A DNA stretch of 5,910 nucleotides from Bacteroidota bacterium (lineage in GTDB: Bacteria; Bacteroidota; Bacteroidia; NS11-12g; UBA955). The notes beneath the pieces were generated by a model, which worked only from the letters and a program-made list of their open reading frames with translations, was not told where the DNA came from and ran no database searches. How positions within the stretch are numbered: the first letter of the stretch is position 1; each line of letters starts with the position of its first letter. Location: contig RGEC01000136.1 in the NCBI GenBank assembly GCA_009918425.1, positions 1-5,910 on the forward strand. Reading direction: 5' to 3'. Positions 1-5,910 of this stretch are shown here, one piece after another. A program made the translations under genes and the position numbers.

Positions 1-627
1 GGCTATAATCAACAAAATAGTTGGGAGTTTTCTACTTACAGGCCCAATTGGGATTTACCCATTCATCAGTTGATGGTAAAAAATAAAGTGACCATTTTTT
101 TTCAGGGGCATGATCATGTATTCGCCCACGAAATGCTCGATGGTGTTACATATCAGACTTGCCCCATGCCCAGTGATTCTACATACAGAATTGGAATCTT
201 AGCCAATGGGGATGCTTTTACCTCAGATACATTTGAGGGCACAGGACATCTGCGGGTCACAGTAGGGCCTGATGGCGCCAAAGTGGATTTTGTGCGAGCC
301 TATTTGCCCAAAGATACCTTTGGAGTTCACAAAAATAAGGAAGTTCCCTTTACCTACACGGTGGGCGGAAACCCTGCTTCAAGTGCATCGCTGAAAACGG
401 GTGATGTGAGAATGTTTCCCAATCCCGCCCAACACAGGGTGAATCTCATGTTCACGCGCAACTGCCGGCAAAAGCAAATTCGTATTTACAGCATGAGCGG
501 CCAGCTATTGCTGGAAACCATGGGAAATTCATTTGGCGTTGATAGTCTGAAGCCCGGTGTTTACGCAGTAGACATAACTACAGAGCACGGACGGATTACC
601 GAGAAATTACTGGTTACAGAAAAATAA
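1..627 (+). CDS. Secreted metallophosphoesterase with T9SS sorting domain, C-terminal part (5' end outside window)
   Basis: The reading frame is open from base 1 and ends at TAA 625-627, giving 208 visible residues; the true start lies upstream. A later TTG/ATG at 70-75 is internal, because the upstream codons (residues 1-23, e.g. YRPNWDLPIHQL) align with the paralog encoded next. The last metal-binding motif of calcineurin-like phosphoesterases, GHDH, is at residues 36-39 after a hydrophobic strand (VTIFFQ). The segment GHLRVTVGPDGAKVDFVRAYLP matches the downstream protein nearly residue for residue. From about residue 136 there is a T9SS type A sorting domain: FPNP at 139-142, then beta-rich sequence with SMSGQLL and LKPGVYAV, ending in a basic EKLLVTEK tail. 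The product is probably exported to the periplasm by an N-terminal signal (not visible), then moved across the outer membrane and anchored or released by T9SS. Its substrate is unknown; hydrolysis of phosphomonoesters or diesters is the family role. Only 3 bases separate it from the next gene. Confidence 0.9.
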   Translation, partial: GYNQQNSWEFSTYRPNWDLPIHQLMVKNKVTIFFQGHDHVFAHEMLDGVTYQTCPMPSDSTYRIGILANGDAFTSDTFEGTGHLRVTVGPDGAKVDFVRAYLPKDTFGVHKNKEVPFTYTVGGNPASSASLKTGDVRMFPNPAQHRVNLMFTRNCRQKQIRIYSMSGQLLLETMGNSFGVDSLKPGVYAVDITTEHGRITEKLLVTEK

Positions 628-630
628 ATC

Positions 631-2352
631 ATGAACAAATTAAAACTATTACTGACTGCAATTTTGGGATTTGCTGCCCAATATGCCTTTTCCCAGAATA
701 TCCTTCAGGCTGAGCTGTTGGGAAGGCCAACAGATAAAGGAATAAGCATACAGATGTTTTTTGATGCCGGCGTGGAAATGTCGGTAAAATACGGGCTTCA
801 GAAAGGCGTCTATTCCGGCCAGAGTCCATGGCAATCCTTTGCCAAAGGCGATGCTGCCGAAGTGGTGCTGACTGGCTTAATACAGGATACAACGTATTAT
901 TACCGCGTACAATACAGAACTTCGGGTTCAGGTACGGTAACAGAGAGACCGGAATTTAAATTCCATACTGCAAGGCCTAAAGGTAAGTCCTTCACATTTG
1001 TTATACAGGCAGATCCGCACCTCGATGAGCAGAGCGACACAAATGTATACAACCGATGTTTAAAAAATCAGTTGGAAGACAATCCCGATTTCATGATTGA
1101 TCTGGGAGATATTCTCATGTCAGACAAAATGCGCACTCTGGCTAAGGTCATTCCCCGCGATACGGTTACTTACAGGGCCAAGATGATGCGCCGCTATTAT
1201 GAAAAAATGGGGCATTCCGTACCCATATTTATGACCATTGGTAACCATGAAGGGGAATGTGGATGGTATAATAACGGAACTGCATCGAACGTGGCAGTAT
1301 GGGGTACGGTTGACAGAAAAAAATATTTTATGAATCCCGAGCCCGGAACTTTTTATACCGGAGACACTACGCAGTATCCTTTTGTGGGAAGACGAAACAG
1401 CTATTACGCCTGGCAGTGGGGTGACGCCCTGTTCATGGTTATTGATCCATACTGGAATACCAAACCCAAGCCCGATTCCCTAAACGGCTGGCGCTGGACA
1501 TTGGGCAAAACCCAGTACGAATGGCTGAAAACTACGCTGGAACAAAGCGATGCAAAATTCAAATTTCTGTTTTCACACCAGCTGGTGGGTGGAGACCCCG
1601 ATGGCAGGGGTGGTGTTGAGTTTTGTGATCGTTATGAATGGGGAGGCAATAATTTGAATGGAACATACGGTTTCACCGCGAATCGCCCCGGCTGGTATAA
1701 GCCCATCAGGGACATTTTACGGGAAAATAAAGTTACGGTTTTCTTTCATGGGCACGACCATTTCTTTGGCAAACAAGAGCGCAACTGTCTGATATATCAG
1801 GAAACACCCCAGCCGAGCCATCCGAACTATAGTACGGTGAATTATGCAAAAGATTATGGCTATTTTGAAGGGCAAATCCTGCCCAACTCGGGCCATTTGC
1901 GTGTATCCGTATCACCCACTGCCACCAAAGTGGACTATGTGCGTGCATATTTGCCTCAGGTAGAAACGGCCAACAGAAAAAACAAAGATGTTTCAGCGAC
2001 CTACACGCTCGCGGTTAATCAGTGCTATGACACCCTGACCGCCGCGGTACCGGTGATTTGGAATGCAAATTATAAAGACGAACTCATGTACCCCAATCCC
2101 TTTGATGCAAGGGTTTTTGTGCCATTCACCGCCAACGGTTCAGAAGTAGTTGATATCTCCGTAATGGATATGCAGGGCCGGTTAATCAAATCATTGCTGG
2201 TAAATCAGCAGCCACCCGCCGGCAAACATTTTATTATATGGGATGGCACAGGCAATGCAGGTCAATCTCAGCCTGCCGGAATGTACCGCTGTACCATTCG
2301 CATCAATGGAAAAATTCAAACATCACAAACCCTAATCCTCAATAAGCCATGA
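631..2352 (+). CDS. Secreted metallophosphoesterase, purple-acid-phosphatase-like N-terminal domain, T9SS cargo
   Basis: 573 residues, complete. The ATG at 631 opens directly onto a signal peptide (NKLKLLLTAILGFAAQYAFS, likely cut before QN at about residue 22). Residues 25-115 resemble a fibronectin-III/purple acid phosphatase N-terminal domain (ISIQMFF...YYYRVQY). The calcineurin-like catalytic domain spans about 120-440 with all metal-ligand motifs in order: D128-x-H130, GD 159-160, GNHE 204-207, H316 in FLFSHQ, and GHDH 374-377. This predicts an active dinuclear-metal phosphoesterase outside the cytoplasm. The first motif is DxH rather than the DxG of classical purple acid phosphatases, so that name is not justified. 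Between GNHE and H316 lies a long Trp/Tyr/Asn-rich stretch that may shape substrate choice. Residues 484-573 form a FlgD-like/T9SS type A sorting domain (YPNP 487-490, MDMQGRL, WDGTGNAG, PAGMYRC). The sequence before the ATG is A-rich without a clear Shine-Dalgarno. It is a paralog of the upstream gene and overlaps the next gene by 4 bases. Substrate unknown. Confidence 0.95.
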   Translation: MNKLKLLLTAILGFAAQYAFSQNILQAELLGRPTDKGISIQMFFDAGVEMSVKYGLQKGVYSGQSPWQSFAKGDAAEVVLTGLIQDTTYYYRVQYRTSGSGTVTERPEFKFHTARPKGKSFTFVIQADPHLDEQSDTNVYNRCLKNQLEDNPDFMIDLGDILMSDKMRTLAKVIPRDTVTYRAKMMRRYYEKMGHSVPIFMTIGNHEGECGWYNNGTASNVAVWGTVDRKKYFMNPEPGTFYTGDTTQYPFVGRRNSYYAWQWGDALFMVIDPYWNTKPKPDSLNGWRWTLGKTQYEWLKTTLEQSDAKFKFLFSHQLVGGDPDGRGGVEFCDRYEWGGNNLNGTYGFTANRPGWYKPIRDILRENKVTVFFHGHDHFFGKQERNCLIYQETPQPSHPNYSTVNYAKDYGYFEGQILPNSGHLRVSVSPTATKVDYVRAYLPQVETANRKNKDVSATYTLAVNQCYDTLTAAVPVIWNANYKDELMYPNPFDARVFVPFTANGSEVVDISVMDMQGRLIKSLLVNQQPPAGKHFIIWDGTGNAGQSQPAGMYRCTIRINGKIQTSQTLILNKP

Positions 2353-3974
2353 AAACACCACTGCATTATGTTATTGTATTGTTTACAATAATGTTTTTTA
2401 TGTTGCCCCTGCAAGCCCACGATGCCCATTACGGTCATCACGATGCACCAACCTGGACCATTAATGGGAAGCCTGTACATGGTTTCTTTTATTATTTCAA
2501 GGATGGTAAAGTATTTCTTGAGGATGAGCATCAGGAACTGCACAGCTATAGGCTGAATGATTTTGCGGAAGCTGACCGAAATAAAATTCAGGAAAAAATT
2601 GATAAGATTGAGCAAATCAATGTTCAGCTGGCTCAGAAGGCTTTACCGCATGCCAAATCTGCCGAAAATCATAAAACATCAACCTCAGCCTCAACCTCGT
2701 GGGTATGGGTTATTGGCATTTCTTCGGTTTTACTTGCTTTGTTTTTGGGTATTAAAATGAAGATTCGCGCAGCAGTCCCTGCACTGTTGGCAGTGAGCAT
2801 AATCTTTTTATACAACTTTGTTCAGTCGCCAAAACGCAGATTGGGCAGCGTGAACGATCCTATTTGGATGGATTCGGCATTTGCACCCTTTCGTCCTGCC
2901 ATCAATACACGCTGGGATAATACCTGGTTTTACGTAGAATCCAAAGGCATACCTGCCCACATGATGATGACAGGTATTACCAGTTGGCAGCAGCAGGTGC
3001 CCATTCCACAATGCTACATTGGCAGCAATGCCTGGAGCGTACCATTGAATCCGGTGAAGGCGGCTGTGCCAATTCCGGTAAATAACAAGCATTTTCTGAG
3101 AGGAGCTGTTGCAATTGCAGCCAATGGAATTCCCATTTTTAATCCTTATACCAATACAGGGGTGGATGCATTTCTGGATGGGCAACTCGATCAGTGGGGC
3201 GGGCATTCCGGCCGCGCCGATGATTATCATTACCATATAGCACCGATGTTTCTGGAAGCGAAATCAGGTAGAATAACTCCGATTGGATTTGCCCTTGACG
3301 GTTATGGAATTTATGGCGCAAAAGAGCCTGACGGAACGGCCATGGCCGCGCTGGATGCCAATCACGGACATACCTGGAAAGATGGTCGTTACCATTATCA
3401 CGGAACTGCCGCAGCACCATATATGATCGGGAATATGGTAGGGCAGGTAACTGAGGATACTACACTGCAGATTGTTCCACAGGCAGTAGCCAAAGGCGTG
3501 AGGCCTGCACTAACACCATTGAAAGGTGCCACAATCACAGGTTTTCATGCAAATGGCAACAATGGTTACACCCTAATTTATACCCTTTCAGGAGCAACAG
3601 ATTCGATCGTATATTCCTGGAATCAGGCCGGCAATTTCACCTACAATTTTTATGCTTCCGGGGTTAAAACCACAAACAATTACAATGGCAAACCTTTGTG
3701 TGAGGTTCCCGGCAGGGTGCGTAATGTTTCTGTTTCAGGCTTAGTGAAAATCTACCCGAATCCCACTTCAGACAGAATATTTATTCAGCTTGAAAACCAG
3801 GTTAAGTCTGCAGAAATTCAATGGATGGAATTATACAACAATTCAGGCGCAAGGGTTTACCGCTATGAGGGTTTTACATCGGATGTATCGGTTAACGGAT
3901 TGTCTACAGGTATATACTGGCTCAAAATGAAGCGGGGTGAGCAGGAGTGGGTGAATAAGGTTGTTTTGCAATAA
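2349..3974 (+). CDS. YHYH-domain protein with SHD1-like N-terminal module, two internal hydrophobic segments and T9SS sorting domain
   Basis: 541 residues, complete. The ATG at 2349 overlaps the preceding TGA (ATGA), which suggests translational coupling. Residues 1-23 form a signal peptide (YVIVLFTIMFFMLPLQA). Cleavage would expose a His-rich start, HDAHYGHH. Residues 35-85 (WTINGKPVHGFF, FKDGKVFLED, LNDFAEADR) resemble an SHD1-type small beta domain followed by a short helix. A Ser/Thr linker (110-117) leads to two hydrophobic segments, about 118-135 and 140-158, separated by KMKIR. Residues 165-365 are a YHYH-family domain: YHYH motifs at 293-296 and 348-351, GFALDGYGIYG at 313-323, and HGHTW at 339-343. 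Residues about 392-455 are a beta-rich segment. Residues 466-541 are a T9SS type A sorting domain (IYPNP 468-472, NGLSTGIYWLKM). The biochemical role of YHYH proteins is not established; the conserved His/Tyr motifs suggest metal or ligand binding, which is inference. The internal membrane segments are odd for a T9SS cargo. Confidence 0.9.
   Translation: MKTPLHYVIVLFTIMFFMLPLQAHDAHYGHHDAPTWTINGKPVHGFFYYFKDGKVFLEDEHQELHSYRLNDFAEADRNKIQEKIDKIEQINVQLAQKALPHAKSAENHKTSTSASTSWVWVIGISSVLLALFLGIKMKIRAAVPALLAVSIIFLYNFVQSPKRRLGSVNDPIWMDSAFAPFRPAINTRWDNTWFYVESKGIPAHMMMTGITSWQQQVPIPQCYIGSNAWSVPLNPVKAAVPIPVNNKHFLRGAVAIAANGIPIFNPYTNTGVDAFLDGQLDQWGGHSGRADDYHYHIAPMFLEAKSGRITPIGFALDGYGIYGAKEPDGTAMAALDANHGHTWKDGRYHYHGTAAAPYMIGNMVGQVTEDTTLQIVPQAVAKGVRPALTPLKGATITGFHANGNNGYTLIYTLSGATDSIVYSWNQAGNFTYNFYASGVKTTNNYNGKPLCEVPGRVRNVSVSGLVKIYPNPTSDRIFIQLENQVKSAEIQWMELYNNSGARVYRYEGFTSDVSVNGLSTGIYWLKMKRGEQEWVNKVVLQ
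2371..2391 (+). repeat. Perfect 8-base inverted repeat followed by six Ts, inside the YHYH signal-peptide codons
   Basis: TTATTGTA (2371-2378) and TACAATAA (2384-2391) are exact reverse complements separated by a 5-base loop. In RNA the stem could gain two wobble pairs and an A-U pair outward (2368-2370 with 2392-2394). A run of six Ts occupies 2394-2399. The shape recalls an intrinsic terminator or attenuator, but the stem is almost all A/U and it sits in codons for hydrophobic signal-peptide residues. Chance is a strong alternative. Confidence 0.35.
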
Positions 3975-3982
3975 TTCAGCAT

Positions 3983-5209
3983 TTGAAACAGTACAGTTTA
4001 TTGCCGCTGTTTTTATTGCCGTTGTTGTTATTTGCACAATACAAGGGCAGTGGTTATGTGACCCGGGGAAAAGGTCAAACGGATGTTGCGAAACTTATGG
4101 ATTGTGTTGGTGGTAGAACTGCGGCCCTGGGCCATATTAAAGACAGTTTAAATCAGGTTTGGACATTGCCGGCATTGGTTTCCTACAGCGATATGGGTTT
4201 CCCGTTTGCATCGGATTTGTACAATTCCTGTAATGGTAAAACTTTCGCAAATACACAATCAGCAATAGCTGGGCTCAATGGGAAAGATATTATTTCCATA
4301 GATGCTGACGGTGAAGTTATTACGGCTTACATTTTTGCCGATAATTATTTTGAAATGTACATCAACGGAGTGCCGGCGGGTAAGGATCCTGTTCCGTTTA
4401 CAGAATTCAATTCTTCTATTGTCAGATTCAGGGTGAAAAGGCCTTTCACAATAGCGATGCTGCTTGTGGATTGGGAAGAAGCTCTTGGATTGGGAACAGA
4501 ATTGAATGGAGGTTTTGCTTATCATCCCGGAGACGGGGGCATGGTGGCACTCTTTACCGACAGCAATAATCAGGTGGTGGCAAAAACCGGTTCGGACTGG
4601 AAAGCGCAGACATATTATACCGCCCCGGTAAAAGATTTATCCTGCCCTACCGAGCAAGGCAATCTCCGTTTGTCAGATCTATGCAATACGGCGTCTGAAA
4701 ACGACGGCTCAAATTGGTATGCCCTTCATTGGAAGCGTCCTGCGCTTTGGTTTACGGAAACGTATTCGGACACTTCATGGCCTGCAGCTAAACTTTATAC
4801 CAATACTGAAATTGGGGTAAATAATAAGCCCGCATATACACGTTTTTTGGATGTGTTTGACCGGCAGGGTGAGGATGCCCAGTTTATCTGGAGCAGTAAT
4901 GTTATTCTGGATAATGAGGTGTTGGTCAGGTATACGGTTCCGGCAAAATTGGCAGGCGTAAGTGCAGTGCATCCATATTTCAGTGTCTCTAACCCTTCCG
5001 GTGGATATATCCGGATTTTTACCCAACTAAACGGGAAATACAGGTGCACGCTTTTTGATGGAATGGGGCGAACTATTCTTAATCAAATCTTTCTGAAGGG
5101 TGAAGAAAAACTGGATGTCTCGACGTTTGCAAACGGAACGTACATACTTCACCTTGAGCATGAAAATGGTGCGGTAGAAAACATCAACATTGTTGTAAAT
5201 CATGAATAA
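3983..5209 (+). CDS. Secreted protein of unrecognised family, beta-sandwich/carbohydrate-binding-like, probable T9SS cargo
   Basis: 408 residues with a TTG start at 3983. The frame is open only from the stop at 3956-3958, contains no ATG before the signal peptide, and TTG gives a good one (MKQYSLLPLFLLPLLLFA, cut before QYKG). I do not recognise a named family. Residues 100-170 (ISIDADGEVITAYIFADNYF, then MYINGVPAG) read like the strand-turn pattern of PA14 or galactose-binding jelly-roll domains. Residues 255-320 (SDTSWPAAKLYT, FIWSSNVILDNEVLVRYTV) resemble sugar-binding sandwich domains attached to glycosidases. No catalytic motif is evident. Cysteines at 41, 83, 221 and 234 could form disulfides. 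Residues 330-408 look like a T9SS type A sorting domain (LFDGMGRTIL, STFANGTYILHLEH, NINIVVNHE), but its usual PNP is replaced by SNPSG. It starts 8 bases after the YHYH gene stop, so it is probably cotranscribed. A glycan-binding or surface-adhesion role is inference. Confidence 0.85.
   Translation: MKQYSLLPLFLLPLLLFAQYKGSGYVTRGKGQTDVAKLMDCVGGRTAALGHIKDSLNQVWTLPALVSYSDMGFPFASDLYNSCNGKTFANTQSAIAGLNGKDIISIDADGEVITAYIFADNYFEMYINGVPAGKDPVPFTEFNSSIVRFRVKRPFTIAMLLVDWEEALGLGTELNGGFAYHPGDGGMVALFTDSNNQVVAKTGSDWKAQTYYTAPVKDLSCPTEQGNLRLSDLCNTASENDGSNWYALHWKRPALWFTETYSDTSWPAAKLYTNTEIGVNNKPAYTRFLDVFDRQGEDAQFIWSSNVILDNEVLVRYTVPAKLAGVSAVHPYFSVSNPSGGYIRIFTQLNGKYRCTLFDGMGRTILNQIFLKGEEKLDVSTFANGTYILHLEHENGAVENINIVVNHE
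4001..4030 (+). repeat. Tandem 15-base imperfect direct repeat in a signal-peptide coding region
   Basis: Bases 4001-4015 and 4016-4030 match at 13 of 15 positions (TTGCCGCTGTTTTTA against TTGCCGTTGTTGTTA). They encode LPLFL then LPLLL, the whole hydrophobic core of the signal peptide of the 3983-5209 gene. The length of 15 keeps the reading frame, as expected of an old slipped-strand duplication, though leucine-rich bias alone could also produce it. Confidence 0.5.
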
Positions 5210-5228
5210 TAATTGAAGTTTCAAGCTT

Positions 5229-5910
5229 ATGAAAATAAATAATTTAAAATGGAGCTTTGTGTTGGCTGTCACAGTTTTTCGGCAGTTGTCCTTCGGCCAA
5301 ACTGTTCTGAAAACCATGAAGCGGTTGCCCGATACGGGCGTTAAAACCGGCTATACCAATACCCCGGGTGAGGACGCGGATTTTTTGATTAATGAGCCGT
5401 ATTTCATTGTCAATTCAGATGGAACCGCTCTGGATACCATAACCGGGTTGCTATGGCAAAGGGGAGATGGAGGAGAGATGACCATTGAAAATGCCAGAAA
5501 ATACTGCGATACACTCACCTTAGGTGGTTACACAAACTGGAGGTTGCCACGGGTTAATGAAGCATATTCAATTTTGAATCATCAAAACACCAATCCGGCA
5601 CTGGATGCGAATGTATTTATTAAAAATGCAGCCCAGTATTGGTGGACAGCGGATGTGCAGTTCAATGACAGCCAGAAAATATGGTGCACCAATGCCGGAG
5701 GTGGAATCGGCAATCACCCAAAAGCGGAAACGGTAAGTGCAGGCGGAACCAAGAAGTTTCATGTGCGGGCTGTGCGCGATGTTACAGCACCGGTTTCCAT
5801 GCAGCATTTTACTGCCCTGAATTCATTGCTGGTAAGAGATGAAATTACCGGACTGGTGTGGTCTAAAGCCCCGTTTACGGATTCACTCACCTGGGAAGAT
5901 GCGCTTTTGT
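5229..5910 (+). CDS. Secreted DUF1566 (Lcl C-terminal-like) repeat protein, N-terminal part (3' end outside window)
   Basis: ATG 5229 opens a frame that stays open to the window end (227 full codons), so the C-terminus is missing. Residues 1-23 form a signal peptide (KWSFVLAVTVFRQLSFG, cut before QTVLK). Residues 33-60 (LPDTGVKTGYTNTPGEDADF) are a lead-in often seen before DUF1566 in Bacteroidota. The first DUF1566/Lcl_C domain runs about 60-183: DTITGLLWQ (69-77), TIENARKYCDTL (85-96), the hallmark TNWRLPRVNE (102-111), YWWTADV (137-143) and FHVRAVRD (177-184). A second copy begins at about 202 (VRDEITGLVW, then LTWEDALL) and is cut off. DUF1566 is found in secreted and surface proteins, including the C-terminal region of the Legionella collagen-like adhesin; its exact activity is not known to me. 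The gene follows the previous one by 19 bases on the same strand. Whether it ends in a T9SS sorting domain cannot be seen. Confidence 0.88.
   Translation, partial: MKINNLKWSFVLAVTVFRQLSFGQTVLKTMKRLPDTGVKTGYTNTPGEDADFLINEPYFIVNSDGTALDTITGLLWQRGDGGEMTIENARKYCDTLTLGGYTNWRLPRVNEAYSILNHQNTNPALDANVFIKNAAQYWWTADVQFNDSQKIWCTNAGGGIGNHPKAETVSAGGTKKFHVRAVRDVTAPVSMQHFTALNSLLVRDEITGLVWSKAPFTDSLTWEDALL

Larger units (their letters stand above)
1..5910 (+). other. Putative operon of exported, mostly T9SS-sorted proteins
   Basis: Five co-directional genes follow each other with spacings of 3, -4, 8 and 19 bases. No room is left for an internal promoter or a standard terminator between them. Four of the five carry a C-terminal T9SS type A-like sorting domain and the fifth is cut before its C-terminus. 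All four whose N-termini are visible have a signal peptide. One polycistronic transcript reading left to right is therefore likely. Its promoter and terminator lie outside the window. The shared export route suggests that the products act together on the cell surface or outside the cell, but that is inference. Confidence 0.7.

Noticed and set aside
601..640. Possibility that the two phosphoesterase frames are one gene broken by a stop or frameshift
   Set aside because: The first frame ends in a complete sorting domain and the second begins with a complete signal peptide, so these are two separate genes.
951..964. Perfect 14-base palindrome GGAATTTAAATTCC
   Set aside because: It lies in codons for the linker between the N-terminal and catalytic domains of the phosphoesterase, has no loop or second copy in the window, and is most simply a chance result of the EFKF codons.
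5213..5224. Inverted repeat TTGAA-GT-TTCAA in the gap before the DUF1566 gene, considered as terminator or operator
   Set aside because: Five-base arms and a two-base loop are too short and tight for a stable RNA hairpin, there is no T-run after it, and the 19-base gap fits an intra-operon spacer.
4868..5391. Similar strings GEDAQFIW and GEDADFLIN in the two neighbouring proteins, considered as evidence of a shared domain
   Set aside because: Similarity does not extend on either side, and each string fits its own domain context, so it is probably coincidence.
629..5807. Minus-strand open frames and alternative plus-strand frames overlapping the main genes
   Set aside because: All lie inside well-supported plus-strand genes, show no recognisable domains or low-complexity-free protein character, and have no separate start context. 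They are shadows of the real coding frames.
1..5910. CRISPR array, tRNA/rRNA genes, insertion sequence or phage attachment site
   Set aside because: The window is almost wholly coding, with gaps of at most 19 bases; no regularly spaced repeats, transposase sequence, terminal inverted repeats or RNA-gene motifs were seen.

Overview
The window looks like a chromosomal segment of a Bacteroidota (Bacteroidetes) bacterium; nothing in it supports a finer placement. The evidence is threefold. Successive genes encode proteins with an N-terminal signal peptide and a C-terminal type IX secretion (T9SS type A) sorting domain. None of the internal gene starts has a convincing Shine-Dalgarno sequence, as is common in that phylum. 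Base composition is moderate, with no island of visibly different composition.

All five genes lie on the + strand and are packed like an operon. (1) Bases 1-627 hold the C-terminal third or so of a secreted metallophosphoesterase, cut by the window edge. (2) Bases 631-2352 hold a complete paralogous metallophosphoesterase with an N-terminal fibronectin-III/purple-acid-phosphatase-like domain. (3) Bases 2349-3974 hold a YHYH-domain protein with a His-rich mature N-terminus, an SHD1-like module and two internal hydrophobic segments. Its start overlaps the previous stop by four bases (ATGA). (4) Bases 3983-5209 hold a secreted protein of unrecognised family, with beta-sandwich/carbohydrate-binding-like sequence and a TTG start. 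(5) Bases 5229-5910 hold the start of a secreted protein with DUF1566 (Lcl C-terminal-like) repeats, cut by the right edge. Gaps between genes are 3, -4, 8 and 19 bases. There are no RNA genes, mobile elements, CRISPR arrays or long non-coding stretches.

The genes look like a co-expressed set of exported proteins: two phosphoester hydrolases, a probable glycan-binding protein, a YHYH protein and a DUF1566 protein. A cell-surface assembly acting on phosphorylated organic matter or glycoconjugates is a reasonable guess, but only the phosphoesterase role rests on recognisable catalytic motifs. The most unusual points are the YHYH protein, whose internal membrane segments conflict with its T9SS signal, and the neighbouring phosphoesterase paralogs, whose catalytic ends are similar while their C-terminal sorting modules are not.
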